Source of the DNA: Stenotrophomonas africana
Lineage (GTDB): Bacteria; Pseudomonadota; Gammaproteobacteria; Xanthomonadales; Xanthomonadaceae
Direction: 5' to 3'
Assembly: GCF_013004645.1 (NCBI RefSeq)
Contig: NZ_JABEME010000001.1
Location: 186,001-250,000 of the forward strand
Length of the DNA: 64,000 bases
Each line of letters opens with the position of its first letter. Positions within the stretch are counted from its first letter, which is position 1. The position numbers and the translations under genes were made by a program. A model generated the notes under the pieces. The model had not been told where the DNA came from. It made no database searches and saw only the letters and a program-made list of their open reading frames with translations. Positions 17,673 to 26,721 of the stretch are shown in pieces.

Positions 17673-18782
17673 TCAGCGGCCGGTCTTCACCTCGGTCCAC
17701 AGCCGGGTGTAGAGCTTGTCGGTCTCCGGCGTGTTGATCGAATAGGTGAACATCTTCTCGGCCACGTCGGCCGGCGGGTAGATGGTCGGATCGGTCCGGA
17801 TCGCCTCGTCCACCAGCGGGGTCGCGGTCGGCACCGGGTTGGCGTAGTGGATGAAGTTGGTGTTGGCCGCGGCAACCTTCGGCTGCAGCAGGTAGTTGAT
17901 GAACGCGTAAGCGGCTTCCGGATGCTTGGCATCCTTCGGGATCGCCAGCATGTCGAACCACTGCGGAGCGCCTTCCTTCGGGATCGAATAGGCCACGTGC
18001 ACGCCATTACTGGCTTCCTCGGCGCGGTCGCGGGCCTGGATGATGTCACCCGACCAGCCGACCACCAGGCAGGTACCACCGTTGGCCAGCGACCCCACGT
18101 ACTGCGAGGAGTGGAAATTCTGCACGTAAGGGCGGATCGACTTCAGCAGGTCGGCCGCCTTCTGCAGCTCGGCCGGGTCACCGCTGTGCGGGTCCAGGCC
18201 CAGGTAATGCAGCGCGATCGGGATCATGTCGGCCGGTGTGTCCAGGATGGTCACGCCGCAGTCCTTCATCTTGCTGATGTTCTCCGGCTTGAACACCAGG
18301 TCCCAGCTGTTGGCGATGTCGGTGCTGCCGCCAAAGCGCTGCTTCAGCATCTTCACGTTGTAGCCGATGCCGGTGGTGCCGATCATGTACGGCACGCCGT
18401 ACTGGTTGCCCGGGTCCTGGGTGGCGATGCGCTTCATCACCGCCGGATCGAGATTGGCCAGGTTCGGGATCTTGCTCTTGTCCAGCGGCAGGAACACGCC
18501 GGCCTGGATCTGGCGGCCGAAGAAGTTCAGGGTCGGCACCACCACGTCGTAGCCGCTGTTGCCGGCCAGCAGCTTGGTCTCGACCATCTCATCACTGTCG
18601 AACACATCGTAGGTCACCTTGATGCCGCTCTCCTTCTCGAAGGTCGGGATGGTGTCCTCGGCGATGTAATCGCTGTAGTTGTAGACGTTCAGGACCTGGC
18701 TGTCCTGCGCGCCGCCGTTGCCACCGCTGCAGGCGGCGAGCATGGCAGAGGCCAGGCTGAGCGTGAGGATACGCAGCTTCAT
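17673..18782 (-). CDS. potF: Putrescine-binding periplasmic lipoprotein PotF
   Basis: This is the solute-binding protein of the polyamine ABC importer, 369 residues. The N-terminus ends in the lipobox LAAC, so it is lipid-anchored rather than free in the periplasm. The mature start VLNVYNYSDYIAEDTIPTFE is diagnostic for PotD/PotF proteins. Bacterial spermidine/putrescine-binding domain type 1 covers the rest, with YMIGTTGIGYN near residue 135. It is separated from potGHI by the monooxygenase gene, and lies 91 bp downstream of puuA in the same direction, so it may be transcribed with the puuDA pair. Confidence 0.93.
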   Translation of the reverse strand: MKLRILTLSLASAMLAACSGGNGGAQDSQVLNVYNYSDYIAEDTIPTFEKESGIKVTYDVFDSDEMVETKLLAGNSGYDVVVPTLNFFGRQIQAGVFLPLDKSKIPNLANLDPAVMKRIATQDPGNQYGVPYMIGTTGIGYNVKMLKQRFGGSTDIANSWDLVFKPENISKMKDCGVTILDTPADMIPIALHYLGLDPHSGDPAELQKAADLLKSIRPYVQNFHSSQYVGSLANGGTCLVVGWSGDIIQARDRAEEASNGVHVAYSIPKEGAPQWFDMLAIPKDAKHPEAAYAFINYLLQPKVAAANTNFIHYANPVPTATPLVDEAIRTDPTIYPPADVAEKMFTYSINTPETDKLYTRLWTEVKTGR

Positions 18783-18873
18783 CGGGTGCTCCAGAATGCG
18801 GAAAGGGGGGCCAGCGGGGCCGGCAACGGGTGCCAGCCTACCCCCCGGCGGCGGATTTTTCTATTCCAGATGC

Positions 18874-20271
18874 TCAGACGTTCAGCAGCAGGAACTCGCG
18901 CTCCCACGAGCTGATGACGCGGAAGAAGGTCTCGTATTCCTTGCGCTTGACCGAAATGTAGGCGCGGCAGAAGCGCTCGCCCAGCAGCGCCTGCAGCTCG
19001 CTGCACTGCTCCAGTCCGTCCAGCGCCTCGCCCAGCGAGCGCGGCAGGTTGTAGCCCAGTTCCTTGGCACTGCCGGTCACCGGCGCGTCCGGTGCCAAGC
19101 GCTCGCGGATGCCCAGCAGGCCGCAGGCCAGGGTCGCCGCCATCGCCAGGTAGGGATTGGCGTCGGAACCGGCGAAACGGCTTTCCACGCGCATGTTCTC
19201 CGGCGTGTCCAGCGGCACGCGCAGCCCGCAGGTGCGATTGTCATAGCCCCAGTGCACGTTGCTCGGCGAGACCTCGCCGAACACCAGCCGCCGATAGGAA
19301 TTCACGTTCGGCGCGAAGAAGGCCATCGCCTGCGGCACGTACTTCTGCAGGCCGCCCAGGTAGTGGCCGAACACCGGGCTGAACTCGCCCTCGGCATCGG
19401 TCTCACCGGCGAACACATTGCTGCCATCGCTCACCCGCACCAGGCTCTGGTGGATGTGCATGGCGCTGCCCGGCTCGTTCTCCATCGGCTTGGCCAGGAA
19501 CGTGGCATACACCCCGTGGCGCATCGCCGCCTCGCGCATGGTGCGCTTGAACAGGAACACCTGGTCGGCCAGGTCCATCGCATCGGCATGGGTGAAGTTG
19601 ACCTCCAGCTGCGCTGCGCCGGATTCGTGGATCAGCGTGTCCACGTCCAGTTTCATCGCATCGGCGTAGTCGTACATCAGGTCGAGGATCGGGTCGAATT
19701 CGTTGACCGCGTCGATCGAGTACGACTGCCGCGCGGTTTCCGGCCGCCCGGAGCGGCCGGCCGGTGGCAGCAGCGGGAAGTCCGGGTCGGTATTCTTCTG
19801 TACCAGGAAGAACTCCAGCTCCGGCGCCACCACCGGGCGCAGGCCCAGCTCGGCGTAGGCCGCCAGCACGCGGCGCAACACATTGCGCGGCGCCAGTTCG
19901 TGCGGCTCACCGTTCTTGGTGTAGCAATCGTGGATGATCTGCGCGGTGGCATCGGCCGCCCACGGCACCATGCGCACCGTGTCCGGATCGGGGCGCAGCA
20001 TCATGTCCGAGTCCGACGGCGAGGTGAGGTCGTAGTAATCGTCAGGGAACTCGCCGGTGACGGTGGTGGCGAAGATGCCTTCGGGCAGCCGCGTACCGTA
20101 ATCATGCGAGAACTTGTCGGCGGGAATGATCTTGCCACGCGCGTTGCCGGTGATGTCCGGCACCAGGCACTCGACCTCGGTGATGCGCCGTTCCTTCAGC
20201 CAGCGCAGCAGGCTGCTTTCCTGCGGTGCGGGGGGCGTGGCCGTCTTTCGCGGGCGCGTTCGGGAACTCAT
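18874..20271 (-). CDS. puuA: Gamma-glutamylputrescine synthetase (glutamine synthetase family)
   Basis: It ligates glutamate to putrescine with ATP, the first step of the Puu pathway. The 465 residues have a glutamine synthetase fold. The beta-grasp N-domain covers about residues 20-115. The catalytic domain shows PELEFFLV (metal-binding glutamates), GAAQLEVNFTHAD and NEPGSAMHIHQSL (histidine of the ammonia/ATP site). The chosen ATG at 20271 overlaps the puuD stop by 4 bp; the longer frame upstream belongs to puuD. The neighbours puuD, puuB, potF and the dehydrogenase support the putrescine role over true glutamine synthetase. Confidence 0.9.
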   Translation of the reverse strand: MSSRTRPRKTATPPAPQESSLLRWLKERRITEVECLVPDITGNARGKIIPADKFSHDYGTRLPEGIFATTVTGEFPDDYYDLTSPSDSDMMLRPDPDTVRMVPWAADATAQIIHDCYTKNGEPHELAPRNVLRRVLAAYAELGLRPVVAPELEFFLVQKNTDPDFPLLPPAGRSGRPETARQSYSIDAVNEFDPILDLMYDYADAMKLDVDTLIHESGAAQLEVNFTHADAMDLADQVFLFKRTMREAAMRHGVYATFLAKPMENEPGSAMHIHQSLVRVSDGSNVFAGETDAEGEFSPVFGHYLGGLQKYVPQAMAFFAPNVNSYRRLVFGEVSPSNVHWGYDNRTCGLRVPLDTPENMRVESRFAGSDANPYLAMAATLACGLLGIRERLAPDAPVTGSAKELGYNLPRSLGEALDGLEQCSELQALLGERFCRAYISVKRKEYETFFRVISSWEREFLLLNV

Positions 20272-21029
20272 CGGGAATCCAGTCGGTTCTGTTGGTGCTG
20301 CCGGCAAGCTTGGCCGAACGCACGGAAAATAGCGTGATAGAACGGCGCCTGCATGACACGCCACTCCGGGTGCCACTGTACGCCGAGCACGAAACCATGG
20401 TGCAGGCTGCGCGCCGCCTCGACCAGCCCATCATCTGCCACGGCCTCGACCTGCAGGCCCTGCGCGAGGCGGGCAATGCCCTGCCCGTGCACCGAATTGA
20501 CCTGTGCGCGGTCACTGTCGTGCCACTGCGCCAGCCAGCCATCGGCGACCAGGGTGACCGCGTGGGCCGGCCCGTACTGCACCTCCACCGGCGCCTGTGG
20601 GTCTTCGCGATGGTCAGTCAGGCCAGGCACCGCGTGTACCTGCGGATGCAGGCTGCCCCCCAGCGCGACGTTCAGTTCCTGGAAGCCGCGGCAGATCGCC
20701 AGTACCGGCAGGTCCAGCGCCAGCGCCTCGCGCAGCAGCGCGAACGCATTGGCATCACGGGCCGGGTCATGCGGATTGCCCGGCCAGCTGCGGCCGCCCT
20801 CGTAATGCTGCGGTTCGATGTTGCTGACCGCGCCGGTCAACAGCAGGCCATCAAGCCCCTGCAGCCAGTCGCCAGCCGGCAAGGGAGGCTGCAGGCTCGG
20901 CAGTACCACCGGGGTCACTTCGGCGGCCTCGGCCAGCGCGCGCACGTACTTCTCGCCAGCCACCGCGAAACGGTGGTGGCCGAGCACGGTACTGTCGGTG
21001 GGCAGGCCCACCCAGGGCAGGCGGCGCAT
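20268..21029 (-). CDS. puuD: Gamma-glutamyl-GABA hydrolase (class I glutamine amidotransferase-like)
   Basis: This enzyme cleaves gamma-glutamyl-GABA to glutamate and GABA. The 253-residue protein carries the peptidase C26 catalytic triad: nucleophile cysteine in AICRGFQELNV (about residue 114), and histidine and glutamate in GVQWHPEW (about 222). It is the first gene of the puuDA unit and faces puuB divergently across 161 bp. The match to PuuD is good in length and motifs. Confidence 0.9.
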   Translation of the reverse strand: MRRLPWVGLPTDSTVLGHHRFAVAGEKYVRALAEAAEVTPVVLPSLQPPLPAGDWLQGLDGLLLTGAVSNIEPQHYEGGRSWPGNPHDPARDANAFALLREALALDLPVLAICRGFQELNVALGGSLHPQVHAVPGLTDHREDPQAPVEVQYGPAHAVTLVADGWLAQWHDSDRAQVNSVHGQGIARLAQGLQVEAVADDGLVEAARSLHHGFVLGVQWHPEWRVMQAPFYHAIFRAFGQACRQHQQNRLDSR

Positions 21030-21190
21030 GGGAAAACTCCTTGGCGTGCGAACACGTTACCCGCCGGCCAACGAAGGCGGCAAGTCTTCGCCATCACGCC
21101 ACGGCTGTCACGCATCGGCGAGACTACGCGGGTGAATGCTGATCGTTCTCCCCCGCTCCCCCCTCCCGCACTGCGCCCGCGAGGCCTGCA

Positions 21191-22468
21191 GTGAGTGCCG
21201 CCTTCCCGCCCAGCTGGTATGCCTACAGCCTGCCCGAACCGCCCGCACTGCCCTCGCTGCAGGGTGAGGTTCAGGCCGATGTCGCAGTGCTCGGCGCGGG
21301 TTATGCCGGCCTGACCGCCGCACTTGAACTGGCTACGCGTGGCCAGCGCGTGGTGGTACTGGACGCGCAGCGGATCGGTTGGGGCGCGTCCGGTCGCAAT
21401 GGTGGCCAGGCGCTGGTCGGCTATGGCTGCGAGGTGGACGAACTGGAGCGTCAGCTCGGTCGTGATGATGCGCGCCACCTGTTCGACTGGTCACGCGACG
21501 CGGTGCAGGCAATGCGCACACGTATCGATCGCCACGGCATCGACTGCCATTGGGTGGAAGGCCACGCCAGCGTCGCGATCCGCGAACGCCATGAGCGCGA
21601 CCTGCGGGCCAACTGCGAGCATCTGCAACGCCACTACGACTACCCCATGCAGTGGTGGGATCGTGATGCCCTGCGCGCACAGCTGGACAGCCCACGCTAC
21701 CGCGCCGCGATGTTCGATCCGCTCAGCGCGCACCTGCAGCCCCTGGCCTATGCCCGCGGGCTGGCCGATGCCGCGCGTGCGGCCGGCGTGGTGATCCACG
21801 AGAACTCCGCAGTGACCCGCGTGCAGCGCGGAACGCAGCCCACCCTGCATACCGCGCAGGGAAGCGTGCGCGCCGCGCATCTTGTGGTGGCTGGCAACGC
21901 CTGGCTGCAGGGCCTGCTACCCGAGCTGGAACGGCGGATCATGCCGGTCGGCACCTATATCGGCGCCAGCGCGCCGCTGGGTGCCGAGCGCGCCCGCGCC
22001 CTGATCGGCAACAACATGGCCGTGGCCGACACCGCCTGGGCACTGGACTACTTCCGTCTCAGCCACGACCACCGCCTGCTGTTTGGTGGCCGCGCCAGCT
22101 ACTCGGCACTGCCCCCGCCCGGCCTGCGCGGCGTGATGCAGCGACGTATGCACGAAGTCTTCCCGCAGCTGGCCGACGTGGCACTGGAGCAGGTCTGGGG
22201 CGGTTATGTGGACATCACCCGTAACCGCGCCCCGCATTGGGGCCGGCTGGACGGCAACCTGTACTTCGCACAAGGGTTCTCCGGCCATGGGGTGGCCGCC
22301 GCCGGGCTGGCCGGGGAGGTGATCGCCGCCGCCATTGCAGGCCAGAGCGAGCGCCTGGACGTGTTCCAGCGCCTGCGGCATGCCCCCTTCCCCGGCGGTC
22401 GGCTGCTGCGGATGCCGCTGCTGGTGGCGGCAATGTCGTGGTACAAGCTGCGGGATGCGTTGTGGTGA
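21191..22468 (+). CDS. puuB: Gamma-glutamylputrescine oxidase (FAD-dependent)
   Basis: It oxidises gamma-glutamylputrescine to the aminobutyraldehyde with release of ammonia and peroxide. The 425-residue DAO-family flavoprotein has the dinucleotide motif VLGAGYAGLTAALEL near residue 33, the covalent-type segment GWGASGRNGGQ near 64, and the C-terminal FAD-contact FSGHGVAAAGLAGE near 360. It starts at GTG 21191, divergently from puuD. The motifs fit PuuB/OrdL oxidases well; other amine oxidases of the DAO group cannot be fully excluded. Confidence 0.88.
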   Translation: MSAAFPPSWYAYSLPEPPALPSLQGEVQADVAVLGAGYAGLTAALELATRGQRVVVLDAQRIGWGASGRNGGQALVGYGCEVDELERQLGRDDARHLFDWSRDAVQAMRTRIDRHGIDCHWVEGHASVAIRERHERDLRANCEHLQRHYDYPMQWWDRDALRAQLDSPRYRAAMFDPLSAHLQPLAYARGLADAARAAGVVIHENSAVTRVQRGTQPTLHTAQGSVRAAHLVVAGNAWLQGLLPELERRIMPVGTYIGASAPLGAERARALIGNNMAVADTAWALDYFRLSHDHRLLFGGRASYSALPPPGLRGVMQRRMHEVFPQLADVALEQVWGGYVDITRNRAPHWGRLDGNLYFAQGFSGHGVAAAGLAGEVIAAAIAGQSERLDVFQRLRHAPFPGGRLLRMPLLVAAMSWYKLRDALW

Positions 22469-22534
22469 GCTGATCAGGGATCACACCAAGTCAGCTCCCT
22501 CGGAAACTGTGAAACCCGTCGCCACGGGAAATCA

Positions 22535-22550
22535 TGTGATGATTTTCTCA
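22535..22550 (+). promoter_or_regulatory. Candidate Clp/CRP-type operator
   Basis: TGTGA-TGATTT-TCTCA matches the CRP/Clp core TGTGA-N6-TCACA at 9 of 10 positions. It overlaps a small palindrome, AAATCA-TGTGA-TGATTT. It lies about 120 bp before the first MASE1 gene. In Xanthomonads, Clp recognises this site and is released from DNA by cyclic-di-GMP. One mismatch and the lack of a placed promoter keep confidence low. Confidence 0.4.
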
Positions 22551-22670
22551 CTTGCCCGGCGCTGCGCTGAGGTGATTGCATAATCGAACGCGTGTCGATA
22601 CCGTCGGTAAGAACCGGGTCCCGCGGCGAATGGATGCTGACAGGGAACGTACTGTGAAGGGGTAGTGCGA

Positions 22671-24275
22671 TTGAACTGGTGGAATGAAGGCCTGCAGCTG
22701 AAGTTGCGCATCCATCCGGCAGGACTTGCCCTGGCTGTGCTGTATGCCATTGCCTGTTGGGCCACCCGCCAGTTGTCCCTTGATCAGTTCTATCTGCCCG
22801 CTGGTGTACGCGTGGCTGCGGTACTGCTCTGTCCTCCTCGGCTTTGGCCCTATCTCCTGCTGGGCGAGTACGCCTATTTCGCACAGATGCGAGTGCCGAT
22901 GATCGAACGGTACGGGCTGACATGGGTCATTCTCGGCTCGGTCTTCCAGATGCCGGTTGTAATGACGATCGTCTATCTCCATCGCAATGTAATCTCGGCA
23001 GTAAAGAACGCTTGGCTCATCTCGATTGCTGCCTTCGCTGCAGTTTCCGTCACACTGATCAACCTGCTTCTGGCGAACTCCCTCTGGCCAACACCTCCCG
23101 CTTTTCCGCTGCTGACCGGAATCGTCCGCCTGGTAGTAGGTGACTTCATCGGCATACTCACGTTTGCGCCGCTTGTGCTGCTGTGGTCGCGAGGCAAGGC
23201 TGAAGTGCAGGTCCGAAAACGGGATATCGCACAGATGGCAGGAGCACTTGCGCTGATGGTCGTGTTCGGCCTTTGGGCTGCGGACGTACCTGCTGATGCA
23301 GTGACGACAAAAGTATCCCTGCAACTCCTCATGGCGCTTCCCGCCGTTCTTCTCACATGCGTGTACGGGTGGCGGGGCGCCGCTATCGGCGTGCCGACCC
23401 TGAACATGATTATCGGTCTGACAACACCCTCATCTCACCCTGAGTCATTCGATCCTGCATCGTTCGCGACCCAGCAGATCATGGCCGTCACGGGCGCAGC
23501 ACTGCTCATACTGGGCTCCCGGATCACTCACTACTATCACCGTTATCGACTGCGGGAGGTCGGCGAGAAAAATGCCATCAGACTTGCTCGGAGCTCCCAT
23601 GTCGCCAGTGAGCTGGATCTCCGCGAACGCGCGTTGCATCTGCGGAAGCTTGGGGATGGCATAGATCATGCGCTTGACGAGGTGATCAACTGGCTTACTG
23701 CACAAGGCCATCATGCGATTGCGGAGAGCCTTGTACATGTGGCGTCGATTCATTCGCGCCAGTTCCGCGAGCAGACAAGCATGATTTATCCGACCGCCCT
23801 GGAGCAGCTCGGCCTTTATGTTGCCCTCCGAGCAGGTGGCGTTCGCGAAGCATGGGAAAAAACGGCTCGCGTAGCCAATCCGTCGTTGCTTGGCGACCCC
23901 TGTCAACTCAGTGTCGGACTGCAGCTTGCTGCCTACCGCACTGTGATAGATGCGGTGTCACTGCTGATCCAGGGTGAAACGGGACAGATCCACGTGCGGG
24001 CGCGTTGCGGACGGATGGGTTCGCATCGTGGAATCCTGATAGCGGTGTCAATGCTGGATCAACATCAACGCCTTTCGGACACGACCGTCGCCGCCGCGAT
24101 GGAAAGACTGGCCGGCAGGACGCTTGCCTACGGCGGCACACTGAAATGCAACCGAAATCGCATCGTGCTGGCAATGAAGGAAACGGGTGCAGCCGCTCCT
24201 CTGGATGCTTTTTCATCACATGCCCGGAACAGCCTTTCGGGACTCGAAGCGGGTCCCTCACGCGCTCAGGCTTGA
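22671..24275 (+). CDS. MASE1-domain membrane protein with degenerate histidine-kinase-like C-terminus (copy 1)
   Basis: This is a predicted membrane sensor of 534 residues. Eight or so hydrophobic segments in the first 280 residues match MASE1, with the family core LPAGVRVAAVLLCPPRLWPY near residue 45. The C-terminal 250 residues resemble the dimerisation and ATPase regions of NarX/DesK-like kinases: IYPTALEQLGLYVAL looks like an X-box and QLAAYRTVIDAVSLL like an N-box region. The N-box asparagine and both glycine boxes are missing, so ATP use is doubtful. I prefer TTG at 22671 over GTG at 22665: AAGGGG lies 8 nt before it, and it aligns with the paralogue's TTG start. It is AT-richer than its neighbours. 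Confidence 0.75.
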   Translation: MNWWNEGLQLKLRIHPAGLALAVLYAIACWATRQLSLDQFYLPAGVRVAAVLLCPPRLWPYLLLGEYAYFAQMRVPMIERYGLTWVILGSVFQMPVVMTIVYLHRNVISAVKNAWLISIAAFAAVSVTLINLLLANSLWPTPPAFPLLTGIVRLVVGDFIGILTFAPLVLLWSRGKAEVQVRKRDIAQMAGALALMVVFGLWAADVPADAVTTKVSLQLLMALPAVLLTCVYGWRGAAIGVPTLNMIIGLTTPSSHPESFDPASFATQQIMAVTGAALLILGSRITHYYHRYRLREVGEKNAIRLARSSHVASELDLRERALHLRKLGDGIDHALDEVINWLTAQGHHAIAESLVHVASIHSRQFREQTSMIYPTALEQLGLYVALRAGGVREAWEKTARVANPSLLGDPCQLSVGLQLAAYRTVIDAVSLLIQGETGQIHVRARCGRMGSHRGILIAVSMLDQHQRLSDTTVAAAMERLAGRTLAYGGTLKCNRNRIVLAMKETGAAAPLDAFSSHARNSLSGLEAGPSRAQA

Positions 24276-24391
24276 ACGACAAGGTCTACTGACTTCTGTT
24301 TCGATAGCGGGCATTCCCCCCCTGAGCGTGACCGCAGAAACGTGCAAGCGGTTTTGATCGCTCGCACGCCTCAAGCCCTCCGGTCCGGGCG

Positions 24392-24838
24392 CTACGGTGT
24401 TTCGACAGACCAGATGTCGCCATCCGCGGTGGCATACCGCACCAGTACCACGTCCTGCGCACGATACACCTCGGAACGCTTTGCACTGGATGGGACAGTG
24501 AGTCGCTGACCGGGAAGCGAAACAAGTGCTGCGGACTTGCCGGCAGGCAATGCAAAGTACGCACCCGCGGCATTGCCGATGATCAGCTTCACCTGACCGG
24601 TCAGATCGTTGACTTGCAGGTAGACCATGCCATCGCGTTGGAAGGCATACACCTGCCAAGCGGGATCGGCGCTGATGTCTGCGGCAGCAGGGTTGGTTTC
24701 ACCAAGGCCTGCCTTCGAAACTGCGGCACTTGCCAAGGGACTGCCGTGGTAGTCACCGCCCCCTTTATCACCCGCGAATACCGGAGCTGCGGCGAACAAT
24801 GTTGCCCCGGCTACAACACCAACAAGTATGGATCGCAC
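24392..24838 (-). CDS. Small exported protein between the two MASE1 genes
   Basis: This 148-residue protein has a clear signal peptide (MRSILVGVVAGATLFAAAPV, cleaved near FAG). The mature region has no cysteines, a Gly/Ala-rich start, and a beta-rich body with VYAFQRDGMVYLQVNDLTG and a basic YRAQDVVLVRYAT segment. The start is GTG at 24838, with a strong AGGAGG 5-6 nt before it; the open frame upstream has no better start. It is antisense to, and flanked by, two paralogous MASE1 genes. The family is unknown to me; a periplasmic ligand or partner of the MASE1 sensors is a guess from position only. Confidence 0.7.
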   Translation of the reverse strand: MRSILVGVVAGATLFAAAPVFAGDKGGGDYHGSPLASAAVSKAGLGETNPAAADISADPAWQVYAFQRDGMVYLQVNDLTGQVKLIIGNAAGAYFALPAGKSAALVSLPGQRLTVPSSAKRSEVYRAQDVVLVRYATADGDIWSVETP

Positions 24839-25087
24839 AATGACCTCCTGGTCGGGATAAGAGCAGACAACCTCGAAACGATAGTAGCGTCTTCCCGCCA
24901 CAACAAAGTGATTGACGGATAATCCGGACGATTTAGTTTCATTCGTGCACCCCTCTCCCCTTCCCCCCTGCCCGCACCATGTCATCTGCAGAAGAAGGAG
25001 GATGCTGATTGCGCCTGCGACGATCTAGTGGATAGTGTCCAGTAGCGGGCCAGCGGTAGCTGAGCGCGAGCAAGGGAGGCTTGTTTT

Positions 25088-26641
25088 TTGGACCGATTCA
25101 AGAAGGCAATTGAACTGAGCTTCCGGATCCGGCCGGTCGGGATCACACTCGCGGCCGCCTATGCCTTGAGCTGCCTCGCCTCGCGCCAATTCTCGCTTGA
25201 TCAGTTCTTCCTGCCCGCAGGCATCCGGGCAGCAGCACTGCTGATCGTCCCGCCCCGCTTGTGGCCCTACCTTTTGCTGGGGGAGTACGCATACTTCGCA
25301 ACACTGCGCATCCCCATGATCGACAGCTATGGCTTGGCCTGGGTCATTCTGGCCTCGACGCTTCTGATGCCGATGGCGATGCTGGTAGTCCACCTTCACC
25401 TCAGGAGAATGCCGTCCGACGCAGCCACCGGCCTCTGGCTGCTGTCGTTGTCGATCTGCACGGCACTGTTCGTCCCGGCTCTCAACCTGAGCATTTCATA
25501 TGTCCTCTGGTCGAATCCTCCGCCGAGCAACCTGCTGGACGCGGTCGACCGAACGATCTTTGGTCACTTCGCGGCCATCATTACCCTGCTCCCACTGGCC
25601 TTCCTTTGGGCGCAGCGGCACGTGGATCCCAGTTGGAGCACTCGCTTTGTCGCGCCTACAGCTGCGGCGATCCTGGCGATGCTGATATTGGGGTTGGGCA
25701 TGCAACTGACGGACAGCAGCGCCCATACCACCCGCACACATCTTGTCCTTCTGTCGGCCCTGCCTGCCATCGCCCTGACCTTCATGCATGGCTGGCGCGG
25801 CGCGGCCATCGCAATTCCGCTGTTGAATCTCCCACTCCACGGCGCTACGCCCAGCACCGGCCTGCCCTCCTCTTTCGACCTCGGTACGTTCGCCACCCAA
25901 CAGAACATGGCTGTGATCAGCGTCGCGTTGCTCGCACTCGGATCCAGCATCAGCTATCACCATCAACGCGCGCGGGCCCGTTGGCAGGCTGAACGGAACG
26001 CCCTGCGCCTGGCACGCAGCTCCCACCAGACCAGCGAGCGCGAGCTGCGTGAACGGGCCGCCCATCTGAAGCATCTGGGCGAGGGCATGGACAGTTCGCT
26101 CAGCGAGATGGTCAGCTGGCTGAAGGCTCAGGGCCATCATGCCGTGGCGAACAGCCTGCAACACGCGTCATCCGTGCACTCACGCCTGTTCCGCGAGCAG
26201 GCCAGCATGGTCTACCCCACCGGACTGGAGCAGGTCGGGTTGTACATCGCCCTGCGCGCAGGCGGCGCATGCGAGATCTGGAACAACACGCATCGCGTCA
26301 TTCCGCCCAGGCTGGCGGGGAACCCCTGCCTGCTGTCCGTGGATCTGCAACTGGCCATCTACCGCTCCTTGATCGAGGCGGTGTCACTGCTGCTGGAGCT
26401 GGAGACCGGGCAGGTCTGCGTGCGTGCCCGAAGTGGCCGAGCGGGCGGACGTCGCGGCATCGTTGCTGTCGTGAGCCTGCTCGACCGTGGTTGCACGCTG
26501 TCGGCACGCACCACCGACCAGGCCGTCGAGCGCCTGGCCGGTCGAATGCTTGCCTACGGCGGTACAGTTCACTGCCGGGGCAACCGGCTGCGACTGGCCC
26601 TGCATGAATCGATCACCCACGCGGCGCCCGCGGCGGCCTGA
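25088..26641 (+). CDS. MASE1-domain membrane protein with degenerate kinase-like C-terminus (copy 2)
   Basis: This is a 517-residue paralogue of the gene at 22671, clearly similar from end to end, with matching blocks such as PPRLWPYLLLGEYAYFA and RSSH near residue 305. It has the same plan: MASE1 membrane half, short linker, and a helical tail with VYPTGLEQVGLYIALRAGG and YRSLIEAVSLLLELETGQV. It keeps the glutamate of the N-box region but not the asparagine, and lacks the glycine boxes. The start is TTG at 25088 with AAGGGAGG 8 nt upstream. Unlike copy 1, its base composition matches the chromosome, so the two copies may not have the same history. Confidence 0.77.
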   Translation: MDRFKKAIELSFRIRPVGITLAAAYALSCLASRQFSLDQFFLPAGIRAAALLIVPPRLWPYLLLGEYAYFATLRIPMIDSYGLAWVILASTLLMPMAMLVVHLHLRRMPSDAATGLWLLSLSICTALFVPALNLSISYVLWSNPPPSNLLDAVDRTIFGHFAAIITLLPLAFLWAQRHVDPSWSTRFVAPTAAAILAMLILGLGMQLTDSSAHTTRTHLVLLSALPAIALTFMHGWRGAAIAIPLLNLPLHGATPSTGLPSSFDLGTFATQQNMAVISVALLALGSSISYHHQRARARWQAERNALRLARSSHQTSERELRERAAHLKHLGEGMDSSLSEMVSWLKAQGHHAVANSLQHASSVHSRLFREQASMVYPTGLEQVGLYIALRAGGACEIWNNTHRVIPPRLAGNPCLLSVDLQLAIYRSLIEAVSLLLELETGQVCVRARSGRAGGRRGIVAVVSLLDRGCTLSARTTDQAVERLAGRMLAYGGTVHCRGNRLRLALHESITHAAPAAA

Positions 26642-26675
26642 CACGGAATCTGGCGCGGCGCGCAACGTTCGCCGC

Positions 26676-26702
26676 TAAAGTTACACCCGAAACCGCCGCT
26701 AT
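26676..26702 (+). promoter_or_regulatory. FliA (sigma-28) type promoter for the GGDEF response regulator
   Basis: TAAAGTTA (26676-26683), then exactly 11 bases, then GCCGCTAT (26695-26702) closely matches the sigma-28 consensus TAAAGTTT-N11-GCCGATAA. A transcript would start near 26710, about a dozen bases before the GTG start of the downstream diguanylate cyclase. This points to control with the flagellar regulon. Confidence 0.65.
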
Positions 26703-26721
26703 CCGTGCCGAGCCCTCCTTC

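Noticed and set aside
22671-24275. Calling the MASE1 proteins active histidine kinases
   Set aside because: The N-box asparagine and the glycine-rich ATP-lid motifs are absent in both copies.
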